DNA from: Alternaria dauci
Lineage: Eukaryota; Ascomycota; Dothideomycetes; Pleosporales; Pleosporaceae
Length of the DNA: 64,000 nt
Direction of reading: 5' to 3'
Assembly: GCF_042100115.1 (NCBI RefSeq)
Contig: NC_091273.1
Span: 3,224,001 to 3,288,000 of the forward strand
The position numbers and the translations under genes were made by a program. Shown piece after piece: positions 23,025-34,602 of this stretch; the stretch's first letter is position 1; the number at the start of each line of letters is the position of its first letter. The notes beneath the pieces are model-generated. The model made no database searches. It worked only from the letters and a program-made list of their open reading frames with translations, and had not been told where the DNA came from.

Positions 23025-24867
23025 ATGGACCAGCTACTGCCGTTGTTCAGTCTTCTTATATTTTCTACACCAGTTGCTGCTCAGAGCAATGGAACAGCTA
23101 CTATTTCATATGCTTTGCCGTCGGGCTACACATCTGCAAGTTACAATAACTCTGCGCAACCTACTGCCTACAACCGGACCGACTTTTCGCCCAATGCTCT
23201 TGCATCTCTCTGGGACATGGTAGGGCCTATTGCAACAGGCCCTATCACCACCACTGTTACACCGACTCCAGAACCAACTGCATACCCACAGCCAGATCCC
23301 CAATACTACCACGCTTTGGTAGGTAGTGGGTATCCGGAAGCACAGGGCTTGAAACTTCCCGAAAATTTCCAATGGGGATTCAGCTCGTCGGCATATCAGA
23401 TTGAGGGTGCGGCCAAGGACGAAGGCAAAGGACCCAGTATCTGGGATCTTCTTGCCCACCGAGTGCCGAATTTTGTTGCTGACAACACGACGGGCGATGT
23501 CGTTGACCAGCACTACTATCTATACAAACAAGACTTTGCCAGATTAGCAAGTCTGGGAGTCAAAGCCTTCAGTCCGAGTTTCTCTTGGCCGCGATTCTTC
23601 CCGTTTGGCCACGGGCCGGTCAACGAAGAAGCCATTGCGCACTACGATGACGTGATTGCTACTATGCATGAAAACGGCATTCATCCCGCTGTTACATTGT
23701 TCCATTGGGACACCCCGCTTGCCATATTCAACGAATATGGTGCTTGGACCGACCGTCGCGTTGTCGATGACTTCTTCAGTAAGTGTTACTGTACAAGGTG
23801 CAGGTGAGATATAGACTGACTTGGTATACCCGTGTCTAGACTATGCCAAGTTTGTCATTACACGATATGACGCCTACGTCGATGAGTGGTTCACCATCAA
23901 CGAGCCTCAGTACTGCAACTGGCAATACGCGGGTTACCCAGCAGGCGAATATTACCCTGCACCAAACGGCGTCACTGGCGGCAATGAAGCCCGCTTCTTG
24001 TGCGGTCATCACACTCTGCTTGCGCACGCGAAGGTGGCCAAGTGGTATCACGAAGAATTCAAAGGTCGGGGCCGCATCACGTTCAAGAACAGCGGAAACT
24101 ACTATGAAGCCAACAGTACGAAGCCAGAAGACGAGGTCGCACGCCAGCGAAACTTTGACTTTAGCATTGGCTGGTTTGGCGGACCATGGACAGATGGTGA
24201 CTACCCTCAGTCGCTCAAAGACACACTTGGCGACCTATTGCCCGAGTTCACGCAGGAGGAGAAAGACATGATTAAAGGGTCGTGCGACTTTTACGCCATT
24301 GACCCCTACTCGAGTTTCCTAGCTTTTGAGGTTGGTGGCGGGCTGGAGTCGTGCACAAGCAACCGCTCACACCCAGCCTTCCCCGACTGTGCTGGCTCAG
24401 CAAGTGTGGCCCCGAACGGCTTCCCCATCGGTCCTGCTGCTGACCCAGCCATGTCTTGGTTCTACTCGGCACCTGCAGGTGTCCGTCGGTTTCTGAAGCA
24501 CATCACGCAGGTCCTCTTCCCTTCGATCCCGGACATTGTCGTCAGCGAGTTTGGTTTCGCGGAACCTTTTGAAGGACGGTGGGAGAATTTGAACCAAGCC
24601 ACATGGGACTTGAAGAGGGCAGACTACTTCCAGCAATACCTAGACAACATCCTGCTGGCGATACATGAGGACGGTGTCAACGTGACAGGAGCATGGGGGT
24701 GGTCGATTCTGGATAATTTCGAATGGGCGCTTGGCACGTCGGTTAGATTCGGAGTGCAGTACGTGAACTACACGAGTCTTGAGAGGACGCCCAAGGCTAG
24801 TCTGTTCCAGTTCCTGAACTGGTTCAAGGAGCATGAGGCGGGTGGAAACGCGACGATGAGAATGTAG
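23025..24867 (+). CDS. Secreted GH1 beta-glucosidase
   Basis: Exons 23025-23778 and 23840-24867 (61-nt GTAAGT...TAG intron; join DDFFNYAKFV) give 593 residues. A signal peptide (hydrophobic LLPLFSLLIFSTPVAA) and a Thr/Pro-rich linker precede the GH1 barrel, which starts FQWGFSSSAYQIEGA. The acid/base glutamate is in WFTINEP (about E273) and the nucleophile glutamate in VSEFGF (about E488), replacing the more common TENG. WGWSILDNFEWALG supplies the conserved aglycone-side region. The enzyme removes terminal beta-glucosyl residues from cellobiose-like or plant glucoside substrates outside the cell. Several NxT/NxS glycosylation sites (NGT, NNT, NVT). The last residues are MRM without a GPI signal. 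Substrate preference cannot be predicted. Confidence 0.9.
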
Positions 24868-25826
24868 ACAAGATTCGGAACGAATAGAGGAGTGCAACGA
24901 ACCATGGAGTGCAAGTAGGGCACGGGCAGATATGTTGTTCTGGAAATAGGCCAGGGCTGTTGGGTGGATTTGATGGTTGCGGTTGATTGTACGGCAGCGT
25001 GCAGACCGTGGTGCTCAGTGTCGACCAGCCAGCATGATAGCGCGTTTCTGGTTTCACATGACGTGTTTTTTCTTGGCAACCTTTGCAAGCAGACACATTG
25101 GGGTGTAGAGACGGCGCTTTTGCCGCGGGAGTAGACGCGAGCAAAGGGATAGTGAGCACTCTGGCGTATGCGTGGGCAGTGCCATGTCTGGTGTGTGTGC
25201 TAGCTCGCTTTCTTATCGCGCGATTAGGTCCCTTGTGACAAGAACGGCTCCACCCGGTATCGTCTTGGTGCGCGTGCCTGCATCTGCATTCCATACAAGA
25301 GCCTGTAACCATGCTCTGTTGAATTCAACTCAAGTGTAAAACGTGTCTGCTTTGGATGTTCCGGGGATCCTGTGATTGCTACCGCGTTGGGTGACCTATT
25401 ACACCTCGCGGCTGCCACTTGGCATATGAGCTTGACGCATCCGGTTGCGCCTAGGTCCCCAGCTACGCAACCTCGATAAACTACTACCTGACCACCACAA
25501 AGGCAACGGTCAGAGGCTGCTGCAGCTTCTACACGGCCGTGCATCCACACTCTGTTTATAGGCGCAGCTCCAGGACTTGTGCCATCACCAAGGGTCCAAG
25601 GTCCAAGGCCCCAACAGCGGCATCGTCATCCCTCGGCTCGCGACATCGCCAGCTGCTCCAAACCTCCGAGCTACCTGGAGCCACAACGACTCCACGCGCA
25701 CTCCAGCACACGACCGTGTCTTCGCCCGGAACTGCCTATGCCACGCCCCTAATCCCAAACACACAACGCCCTGCTCGGCACAGCGCTGCCACCAACCCAT
25801 ACCCGCGTCATTTGCGGGTAACCAGA
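24868..25826. other. Intergenic and 5' leader region of GID7
   Basis: Contains the beta-glucosidase 3' end and the Gid7 promoter. From about 25570 the plus strand becomes very C-rich and A-rich with few G, typical of a fungal leader or low-complexity coding sequence. The first exon of Gid7 may lie here. Confidence 0.4.
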
Positions 25827-26145
25827 CCCAGCGTTCGTCCTGGCAGACGAAACCGCCCCAAACTCTCCCTCCCCAATCGCCTCCGACCGCCCATCCACCC
25901 CGAACTCCCCCGCTTCTTCTTCTTCCCCAAGAATCTCTGCCCCTCCCACCCAAGCCGCGCCCTCCACTCGATCCGCGTACCCACCGCACGCCACCACTAT
26001 CCCGTCCCAACTCACTCCAGCCGGGAAGCGCAGGCACAGCTTCTCTGGTAGTGACGAAGCCGACGAAGAAGAGTCTCTGACAAGCGGAACCAGAGGCAGC
26101 CTATCCCGTCACATCTCAAAGCGCAGGCGCAGACAAGGCGGGAAG

Positions 26146-28203
26146 ATGCGCCTGGACAACGATCACTCCAAATCATCACAATCACCATCGCGCAACTTTG
26201 CAAACGGATCATCGCAATCATCAGGGCCTAGGTCACCCCTGGCCAAGGGCGCCAATGGGAGTACGCATGGCAGAAACGAGAGCAATGGCTCGTACACGAA
26301 TGGAGGGCCGGTAGCGGCTGGGGGGGCAGTACCTGCCACCTTCTTCGGCCACGACAGGGAAGAAGTGACGCGGATACTGATACAGAGCCTGACCGACCTG
26401 GGCTATCACAGTGCTGCGGGCGCATTGTGCAAGGAGAGCGGCTTCCAGCTCGAAGGACCGACGGTTGCGGCATTTCGAACCTCGGTGTTGAACGGCGACT
26501 GGGAAGAAGCTGAGGAGCTGCTGTTTGGGTCAAGTACATTGGATTCTGGCGGCGGTGTTGGCTTGGACCCACCGTACGGAAAGCCGTGGGACAAGTCAAG
26601 ATCACGGCCAAACTCGCAGCGTTCTGTTGGCTTGACCCTGGCCGAGGGCGCAAATCGCGAAGTCATGCTCTTCTGTCTGAAGCAGCAAAAGTACCTCGAG
26701 TTACTTGAGCGGAGAGACCTAACCAAAGCGCTTGCGGTACTTAGACAAGAGCTGACACCGCTCCGTCAAGATGTAGCCAGGTTGCACGCGCTTTCCGCGT
26801 AAGTCTTCATCCCCATGACCACACAGCACACACAGCTAACGCCTCATAGACTTATGATGTGCCAATCTGCCGAAGACCTCAGGAACCAAGCTCAATGGGA
26901 CGGCGCTTGTGGCGACTCGCGGATGCACCTGCTCTCTGACCTCTCCAGTAAGCACCACATGACACATCTCGATAATCTGACTAACGTGCAGCAGAATCAA
27001 TATCACCCAGTATTATGATTCCCGAACACCGGTTATCCGTTCTGTTAGATGAGGTAAAAGACAGCTGGATCGCAAATTGTCTCTATCACAATACGGCTGC
27101 CTCGCCCTCTCTCTACCTGGACCATAACTGCGAGAGAGACGATTTCCCAACAAAGGCCGTGCTTGACTTGAGGCATCACAAGGACGAGGTATGGTTTTTG
27201 CAGTACTCAAATGACGGCACGAAACTCGCGTCATCAAGCAAGGACAAGACAATCATCATTTACGAAACCAATACCTACAAGGTGCTACATCAACTCGACG
27301 AACACCAGGACTCTGGTATCGCATACCTTGCTTGGAGTCCTGATGACACAAAGATTATAACATGCTGCTCGCAACCAGAGAACTCTGCGCGGATATGGGA
27401 TGTCAAGGTAAGATTGAACAGATTTGTCTAGGGGCCTTCGCTAACGCCAACAGACCGGCACGTGCATACAATGCATCAGCGACTTTACCTACCCGTGCAC
27501 CACAGCAGCTTGGGACCCTTCCGGTTCGCGGGTGATTATCGGATCACAAGATGACAGTATGGGTTGTGGTGTCTGGGATCTCGATGGCCAACTAAAGCAC
27601 AATTTCTGCGATGACGGAAAGCTCCGCGTGAACGATCTTGCCGTCTCGGCCGACGGACAGCGATTAGTCGTCATAACCGAAAGCTCCATTGTTGTGTTCG
27701 ACTTTGCAAGTTACGAAAAGATTGCCGAGTTTCAGCTCGATGATACCAAGTTGACAAGCGTCACCATCAGCCAAGACTCGCGACATATGCTGGTCAGCAT
27801 GAGCCCTGATCAGATCAAGCTTATGGAAATTGACACCGGAGACGTAATACAACGCTTCGAGGCCCATGTCCAGAAGCAATTTATCATCCGATCAGCATTT
27901 GGTGGCGCGGACGAGAACTTTGTAGTAAGCGGTAGTGAAGGTATGTGTGCATGGTCTCTTGTCCCAGGATTCAATCACTAACGCGCCTCTGTAGACTCGC
28001 GGATATACATATGGCGTTCCAACGGCCTCCTCATTGAAGCTCTTGATGCACATCCCGGCTGCGTCAATAGCGTAGCTTGGCACCCCAAGGATCCCACTAC
28101 ATTCGCCTCCGCTGGTGATGATCACCGAATAAAGATTTGGAAGCCAGCTTCAGCGTCCCCTATACCATCAGGCAGTGGCTCAAGTAACGGGTACGGAAGG
28201 TAG
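26146..28203 (+). CDS. GID7: GID/CTLH E3 ubiquitin ligase subunit Gid7 (WDR26)
   Basis: Five exons, 26146-26798, 26850-26947, 26995-27407, 27454-27940 and 27995-28203, give 619 residues from the first in-frame ATG. A Ser/Asn/Gly-rich head is followed by a LisH helix pair (TRILIQSLTDLGYHSAAGAL), a CTLH region (VLNGDWEEAEELLF...) and a C-terminal WD40 propeller (DEVWFLQYSNDGTKLASSSKDKTIIIY, ARIWD, CGVWD, SRIYIWRSN, HRIKIWKP). This order is specific to Gid7/WDR26, a scaffold of the GID complex that in yeast degrades gluconeogenic enzymes when glucose returns. The same frame stays open upstream to about 25822 and encodes plausible SFSGSDEADEEESL sequence, so a 5' exon with another start is likely. 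Intron 2 has tandem CAGCAG acceptors. Confidence 0.88.
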
Positions 28204-28581
28204 AACTGGCACATAGCCTGGCGTGGTACGCATGTACGGTTTCATGAGCGATTGGTAGATGATGGCTTGTACGATGGAAAGCTACGTGTTCTGTTGCATT
28301 ACATTTGGCGTCAGATTGTGCATGGTTCATATGTGTGCTGGCTGCATGGTTATTCTTGGGTACGTGGGTTGTGTGCAGCATTTTTCGGACCATTCGTTGC
28401 TCGTGCTCCCCCTTCGATATGACGTATGTTATTATTATTTAGATACTGTATCTACTGCATCATCTATTCTTGACTGGATGGCTCTCCATGTACATGAAAC
28501 ACCTGCATCTCTTCATTCAATTCTTTGTATGATAGTGTCTAGATGCTGCTTCCGCAAGGTAGCCTGGATTCCTCTATTCCT
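28204..28581. other. Convergent 3' region of GID7 and F-box gene
   Basis: About 380 nt, T-rich on the plus strand, holding both transcript ends. No gene seen. Confidence 0.45.
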
Positions 28582-29145
28582 TCACATCCCTAGCTCGCTC
28601 CTCTCAATCACATCTTCCCTCTCCTTCTGATACCTTGCCCACATTGGCCCAACAAGTGCATAGTCCCCCATTGCATCCGCCTTGCGCTCCCATATCCAGC
28701 TTTGTCGACCCCCTTGATTCATTTGTAGCGATCGCCTCGCAACCCTCTGCTCACCCACCCACAGCTCTTCCAGTGCCCCAAGACTGCCAAAAGCCAGCCG
28801 CGCAACCTCATTCTCAGCCACGACCCTCCTTTTCTCGTTGCTTTCCCATAACTCCCGCCTTGCTGCTTCAGTCTTGCATTCCATGACGGCTCGTTTCCAG
28901 ATCCCCCGGTATCCCATGTCTAGATACTCGATCTTGCTGATTTGCAGTGTCTTGAGCTGCTTCAAGCATTGTCCTAGGATACGCATCATGGATGGGACGT
29001 CGGCTCGGTAACAGTATGACTCACTGCGCAGCACGAGATGACGGAGATGCGGGAAAGTCGTGGTGAGAAAGGTGAGTTCGGGAAGAGACCAGCTAGCGCT
29101 TCCATCGAAACTTCTCAGGCCCTCTGCGCACTTGAAAAGCGAACG

Positions 29146-29176
<31 letters not shown>

Positions 29177-29856
29177 CGCAAACCTGGTGACGGCATGGTT
29201 TCGAACAAAATCTTCAACTCGGTATACTTTTCCATCGCACAGTCCTCTCCATCTCCTTTCCCTCTTAGCACCAGGGACTTCAAATCAGGACAGTGGGTAA
29301 CTAGAAACGCAGCACTGCTATTCACAGTCAATGTTTCCACTCCTCTCAACTCAAACAAGTCAGAACTCAAAGCCGAAGAACGGTCGGTAAAAGCAGTCGA
29401 GAACATATCCAAACTCCGGCTCATCATTCTCACCTCCAATCTCTCTAGCCGCGGCAAGCTTCGCACAAAAGTAAATAGATCGATTGCATCACTGCTGGAT
29501 ACGTAGGCGCCCGAACACCACCACCACAGACTGCCGAACATGTCGATCTTCAGTGTTCGGACGTGATGGTGTAGATGGGGTGTTGAGGTGCTCGAGTCAA
29601 GTGCTTTGAGTGGGGCGGTGATGCGTATGGTCTTGAAAAGCTGAGGGGCGAAGAGATTGTAGAAACGACGGTTTGTCAGGGAAAGTTGTTTCCAAGGAGT
29701 TTCGTCGTGGTGGTGTCTGAGGAAGTCGCATATAAGGAGTAAGACGTCATCGCAGAGGTCAGGCAGCGTGAGTGCTTTATGGAACGTTGAGATTTGTGGC
29801 TCGTTCATCAAGCTGTCGATCCGTGCAGGTCTCGTTTTGGGTGTCATTTGGTCCAT
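28582..29856 (-). CDS. F-box protein with leucine-rich region
   Basis: One exon, 424 residues. The F-box lies at about residues 30-75 (LTLPDLCDDVLLLICDFL ... LSLTNRRFYNLFAPQLFKTI). The rest alternates short leucine-rich strands and helices (LPRLERLEVRMM, VETLTVNSS, CPDLKSLVLRG, FPHLRHLVLRS, LKTLQISKIEYL), as in fungal F-box/LRR-like receptors. Such proteins bring substrates to the SCF ubiquitin ligase through Skp1. A run of eight Asp at about 228-236 comes from a trinucleotide repeat. The substrate is unknown. No introns, and the ATG is followed at once by a basic stretch before the F-box. It belongs to a large, fast-evolving fungal family, so orthology is not claimed. Confidence 0.75.
29148..29171. 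repeat. GTC trinucleotide repeat inside F-box gene
   Basis: Eight GTC units on the plus strand, read as GAC (Asp) codons on the coding strand. The tract is pure, so it is likely to vary in length among strains without breaking the frame. Confidence 0.8.
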
Positions 29857-30313
29857 TTTGACGTGGACAAGATTGGGGATCTGAGTAGAGTTGTAGATAT
29901 GTCATCGGGTTCATGATCCTAATCATATTAACGAAGACGGGGATGTGGAATGGAGCTAAGAAGCTACCCCACGTTCTAATACACACTCGTTACTCGAAGA
30001 GGCTAGACCTCTTGGAGCTCTCAGATCGGCTTATCAGCATTCAGCAAAGATCGAATGGGAAGGTGCAAGTAGACTTGTATTGTTATCCGAACTATTGCTG
30101 TCAATCTAATCTTTTACTGTCGTTAGTCATAATCATAAACGTTATTCGTATCAGTCGTATCGTCTTTGGCTTCGCCGGTCCTAAGCAAGGCACAGATGCC
30201 CACCACTCCACTTTTCTTACACTTTCAAGTCATTCTTGGGTATACGCAACATGCAACAGTTAGGTCCAAAAGGAAGCATCCAACGCCTTGGAATCGCGAA
30301 ACCAGTGCAGCTC
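29857..30313. other. Intergenic, F-box promoter and 3' end of serine-rich gene
   Basis: About 460 nt, moderately AT-rich near 30090-30160. No gene or clear element seen. Confidence 0.4.
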
Positions 30314-31789
30314 TCAAATGACGCGGACTGTTCCTTTACCTTTCCCGAGGTTCTGGGAAGAAGATATCAACATATCCCTTAGTCGATCTTCGGCTTTTGT
30401 TAGCTCTGATTGGCTGTTTTGGTCGAGACGCGATGGCCGGGGCCATGGCAGCCATGATTTGATGGAGCCCAAGGTGCCCGAACGCGCTCGAGAGGCTGGG
30501 AGATTCCGCGCAGATGCCCCACGTTGGTATGAAGAAGTTCTTCGGGGTGTAGCAATCTGGGGCCGAGCATTCGACGAACCATCGGCGTCCCTGGCGATGT
30601 CCTGCGTCGCCAATGAAGTATCTAGAGAAAGATGCTTCGATGCTGTAGGTGCGGCGACGGTAATGGCTGGATGTGAAGACGAGGTCGAGGCTTGAACTGC
30701 CCAGGCCGGACCAGTGTTTTGAGCTTGGAGCTGTTTGGAGCTGCCCGCCTCTTGCTCCCGGAAAGTGTCACCATCTATGGCTTTTCTCTTGCCACTACCA
30801 CCACTGATGACACTCTTCAGACTGCCGTATGCTGACTGACTACGCTTCTTACTTCCTTCTGCCCTACCGTCTTGCGCCAGCCTTTCACTGGAGCTGCTTG
30901 CTTCAGGCACAGCCATGAGGGTGTTGTCTGCAGCAGTCCAGCCTTGGCTGATTCTGTTTAGACGACCTCGTCCCACCAAGGCTCCTGTGCTGGCAGCCCA
31001 TGCCGGACCCCCACTCGTTATCTCTCCCTGTGGTGGTAGATGGGAGTCGTACTCGTCAGCCAGGCTCATTCTGCTTCGGGCGCAAATCTCGGCGATGGCA
31101 TCGATGGCGTCTCTAATCTCAGGGTCAACGGCGCGGAGGATGGCCGAGAAGGAGAAGTCGTCGGCAGAGGGCAGTTGCTCGGTCCTGCCTGCCAGACCGG
31201 CCGACAGGGCTGAAGCGTGATGCTGAGCATTCATGGCAAAGGAGCGTGGCGTGTTGAAGCCGGAGCCAGGGCGCGAAGCGTGCCGTGACGCCGAATAGGT
31301 GCGTACTACGACGGGCTGGCTGGTGACGGTTGTCCGGCTAGAAGTCGACTTTGCCGACTTGCTCTTGGAGGGCGACGAGTGGAAGGCAGGAGCGTTGAGG
31401 GCGCGCAATGCGGCAGACTGCGTGGGCGGGATTGTGTTGGTCAGGGTAGTCGTTGCACTGGGCACCGAGCCCGAGCTCGCCGTCAGGTCAGAGGCCGTGG
31501 TGGTGCCTTCTGGTGCATCCAGTGGCTGCGAGTGGGCGAGGACGGGTTCGCTCGACAGGATGGGCCGGGCACTGAGGGTGGACGAGGTGTTGTTGCCCAA
31601 GAGGGTGGAAAAGACGCCCAAGGGCACCGACTGTCTGGCCGTCGCAGCAGGCGTCAATGGCTGTGGGATTGAGTTGGACTCGGCGGTACCTGAGCCGTGC
31701 TGCTGCTCATGGCTGGCCGGAGGGGCAGAGCTGGGCGGGACGTGTGGCGCGTCCGAGGGAACGCGCGGGTCGTTGGACATGCCGGACAT
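30314..31789 (-). CDS. Serine/threonine-rich hypothetical protein
   Basis: One exon, 491 residues, no recognised domain. Most is disordered Ser/Thr/Pro/Ala sequence. Two segments look ordered and may be conserved: an acidic helix FSAILRAVDPEIRDAIDAIA plus EICARSRMSLADEYDSH near residues 215-260, and a C-terminal block GTLGSIKSWLPWPRPSR followed by ELTKAEDRLRDMLI. Many SxS and RxxS sites suggest phosphorylation. No membrane segment or signal. The continuous frame of this length with sensible codon use makes it a real gene; function unknown. Confidence 0.65.
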   Translation of the reverse strand: MSGMSNDPRVPSDAPHVPPSSAPPASHEQQHGSGTAESNSIPQPLTPAATARQSVPLGVFSTLLGNNTSSTLSARPILSSEPVLAHSQPLDAPEGTTTASDLTASSGSVPSATTTLTNTIPPTQSAALRALNAPAFHSSPSKSKSAKSTSSRTTVTSQPVVVRTYSASRHASRPGSGFNTPRSFAMNAQHHASALSAGLAGRTEQLPSADDFSFSAILRAVDPEIRDAIDAIAEICARSRMSLADEYDSHLPPQGEITSGGPAWAASTGALVGRGRLNRISQGWTAADNTLMAVPEASSSSERLAQDGRAEGSKKRSQSAYGSLKSVISGGSGKRKAIDGDTFREQEAGSSKQLQAQNTGPAWAVQASTSSSHPAITVAAPTASKHLSLDTSLATQDIARDADGSSNARPQIATPRRTSSYQRGASARNLPASRARSGTLGSIKSWLPWPRPSRLDQNSQSELTKAEDRLRDMLISSSQNLGKGKGTVRVI

Positions 31790-32215
31790 TGTGGACTCTG
31801 CCTTCTGTAGCTGCAGGTCAATGCATTGCCGCTATGCAACGCCGTCTGAGTTGTTGGGTGAGCTGCCGTGATCGCGAGGGATGCGTTGGCGGCCGACGCG
31901 GGCCACGCTTGGCCCTACATTTTGTCCTACCACCCACCCGGCCGCCCTCATTGGGCCGTCGTCACACTAGCCTACACATACCCCGACATGTCAAGTCCCT
32001 TGCTCCTCACTTGCACCGTCCCCAGTTGCCCACACCACAGTCTCGAATGAGTTTTCTTGTGGCTAAGATGCGTCACATCGCTTGCGACTCCCCGACCTGT
32101 GTCCGACCATAGCCCTTGCTGCACCATAGTCCGCCTGTTCATCACAGGGAGAAGGTGACACATGTAGGTCCTGCGTAGAGACGGCCACTATGTTCCTCAA
32201 GAGGTATTGCACATC
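31790..32215. other. Intergenic, SPO11 3' end and promoter of serine-rich gene
   Basis: About 430 nt without coding features. The segment next to 31790 is CG- and pyrimidine-rich. Confidence 0.4.
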
Positions 32216-33976
32216 TCAAAACAGCATCCTGTCGTCTGCTTCTTCCTTCACTGCCTGTGCACACACCAGATCCTTTGCCTGCCCAAGCTCGTGTCTCAAC
32301 CAGAGCACCAGCCCACCATACCCTTCATCCAATATCTGCATCTCGGCCTTGATGTTGAGCATCAGCATCGTCTGCAGTTCCTGCCTCCACTCCGGCTCGG
32401 CACCCGAGTCGCTGCATACGTTCCACTCCAGCATTCGTGCTGCTTTAGTGCGGTCGCGCGCTGTCAGTCGCATCAGACCCTGAAGTTGAGGCACCACACT
32501 GGCATCTGTGTGCTCTTCGCCTACCGGAGTCCGGCTCATGTGGTGACTCTTTACACCAAGCCAGCGCATGTTGGGCAAACCCGGCGCAGTCGTATCAGCG
32601 GGTGTGACATCCTCATGAGCAAGGCGGTACGAGCCATACTTGTACGTCGACAGGATGGCAATACCATCAGGATCAAGATCCACAAGAGCGTACATGGGGA
32701 TGTGAGGGGCGCTTTCCGCTACCTGATTCAACAACTTCCGTGAGGCAACGTCGGGATAACCCTTTGCCTGTAAAGGGCATTAGCTGACTTCAACAAAGAA
32801 CAATCCAACTTACAGTTAATACAAGTCCTTCCGAACCCAAGGTATGCCACTGTGGTGAGCTCTTCAAGAATCTGAACGTGGCCTGGGTTTGCGTCAGCGA
32901 TAGTATACGAGAGCGTGCAGCATCAGCCATACCTCTTTTTCGATGACAAGAACCCAATGTACCTCTGTCAGATCTAAACTGTCATTCGCACTCAGATTGG
33001 GAACGATGATACCCTGTCACATTGTCAGAGACGTATCACAAGTGAACGGCACTGTCTAACCTCGTCGCTCATGCCACTCACAACATGACCGTCATGTCGG
33101 GTTAATCTAAAGTTCCCGGCTAATAAGCCCCTTGCAGCAGCAGTCTAAGAGAGCATATTAGCTGTGCTGCGGCTCATGCCACCGAGCTTCGCGCACCACA
33201 TTCAATTGGGACCGGGTGATGCCGAGAGTACAAGCCAAGTCGTCGACGTATCGATCGACGACTGACTGCTTGATGAAGAGGTCCGGATGGCGGTAATACA
33301 TATCTCTGCATAGCGTCAGATCGCATCCTTGGCGTACAGAGTCGACATGTACCTCTTCGTCATGACCGTGTCCGCGATGAGGCCAGAATGAACAAGTTCC
33401 AGGATGCGAAGCAGCACAGCTATGCGAGTGTCAGTCCATTCTGATCATACCTGCATATGTGTACCCACTGAAATTCCATGCCTCTTGCGCACTTGCTCCA
33501 GGGAAGTTGATATCGCGTTCTTTGGGTTCTGGAATTATCGCTCTGCCATCCGATGAAGTGGCCATTCGTCTGCGAGATAGGGCTGCGCGCGATTTTAGAG
33601 TGATGGTCAGCGCTTCATGCTCGTCTAGCAGAGCGTCCACAATCATCTCTAGCATTGCTTCAACACGAGCGATCACCCAGTGTCTGCACAGAGATCAGCT
33701 ATAGTCAGCTCAGCTACGAAGATTGATGTACCTATCGCGTATCGGTCTCCAGGTAAGATCAGTTTGATAGTGCTGGCGTTCCTCCTGAGAAGATAGGACA
33801 GTACCAGTCGTTGGAAGTGTCGACTCTAAGCTGTTCGATGTACCCCACAGCAAAGCCTCCTCTCTGTAAGTAGCGAACAGAAGCTCATCTTCGGAGTCTT
33901 CCGATAAGGCATCGTCCGGAGCAATTTGCATGTCAAACTCGCCAAACAACATGTCGTCGAAATCGCTCGTATCCAT
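32216..33976 (-). CDS. SPO11: Spo11 meiotic double-strand-break protein
   Basis: Eight exons: 33732-33976, 33469-33683, 33353-33419, 33197-33305, 33061-33144, 32933-33013, 32814-32882, 32216-32767; introns are 46-52 nt and the joined frame is 473 residues. The topoisomerase VI A-like core is clear: TKRDMYYRHPDLF (catalytic tyrosine, Y179 or Y180), VDRYVDDLA, LNVTAAARGLLAG, SDEGIIVPN, then the TOPRIM domain with WVLVIEKE (E265) and VDLDPDG (D320, D322, D324). Spo11 makes the DNA breaks that start meiotic recombination, staying bound to the 5' ends through its tyrosine. The acidic N-terminus (DDALSEDSEDELL) is lineage-specific. An in-frame ATG at 34012 could add 12 residues. All key residues are kept, so the protein should be functional, implying a sexual cycle. 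Confidence 0.92.
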
Positions 33977-34602
33977 GGCGGGACCATAGAATAGCGGGAA
34001 ACGGCCTCGCAAATTTGGGAAACTCCTTCAAGCACTAGAACGCAAGTGATTGATTATTGGGACTCGGCAAAGCACGCGCAATGCATGGTAGTGTTGGGAC
34101 GAGGAAGCCATTGACAGAACGCGTGTTTGATGTGTGAGTACTGTCATCGGGTAGGCACGATACGCACAACTACATGCACAGAAGGCAGGACCACCCCACG
34201 TTTTTTCACAACTAAACCATAATGATGCAACTGCTTCGATCATTTGGGGCATCGTCTGCCGTTGAGATGGTGCTCAAGGTATCGATGTTCGTGTCCTTTC
34301 CGCCCTAACGCTAAGAGGAAATTAGAACATGAAATCGCTAAAGTATGTCCATTCGAACAGTCAGCCCCAGTCCAACTTTCCCGCGCTAAGCCCCCGAAAG
34401 TCCTAGTCGCGCGCGCCTTCCACGCGCTGCGCGTCGCGCTTTCCACCTCCGCGTCTCCTCCCGCATCAACGTCCACTACCACTACCACCTTGTTTGTTCA
34501 ACCTCGACACAACTCCGCCAATCGAGCGCCAGATCCAAACTTCCGATTCCTGGTAGATTCGCAAAAGCCCGCAGGTTCTACTATCAGCAGCCAGAATACA
34601 CT
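33977..34602. promoter_or_regulatory. Divergent promoter region of SPO11 and CAF-1 large subunit
   Basis: 626 nt lie between the two start codons. The right half is CT- and CA-rich leader-like sequence. I see no clear MluI-type (ACGCGT) cluster or TATA box. Confidence 0.45.

Noticed and set aside
25539..26080. Two overlapping plus-strand frames of about 170 codons before GID7
   Set aside because: They run out of phase with the conserved Gid7 head through low-complexity C-rich DNA and show no domain.
33420..33450. A 31-nt intron in SPO11 with donor GTATGA
   Set aside because: Too short for a fungal intron; using the GTGGGT donor at 33468 gives a 49-nt intron and restores the family sequence EAWNFTVLLRILEL.
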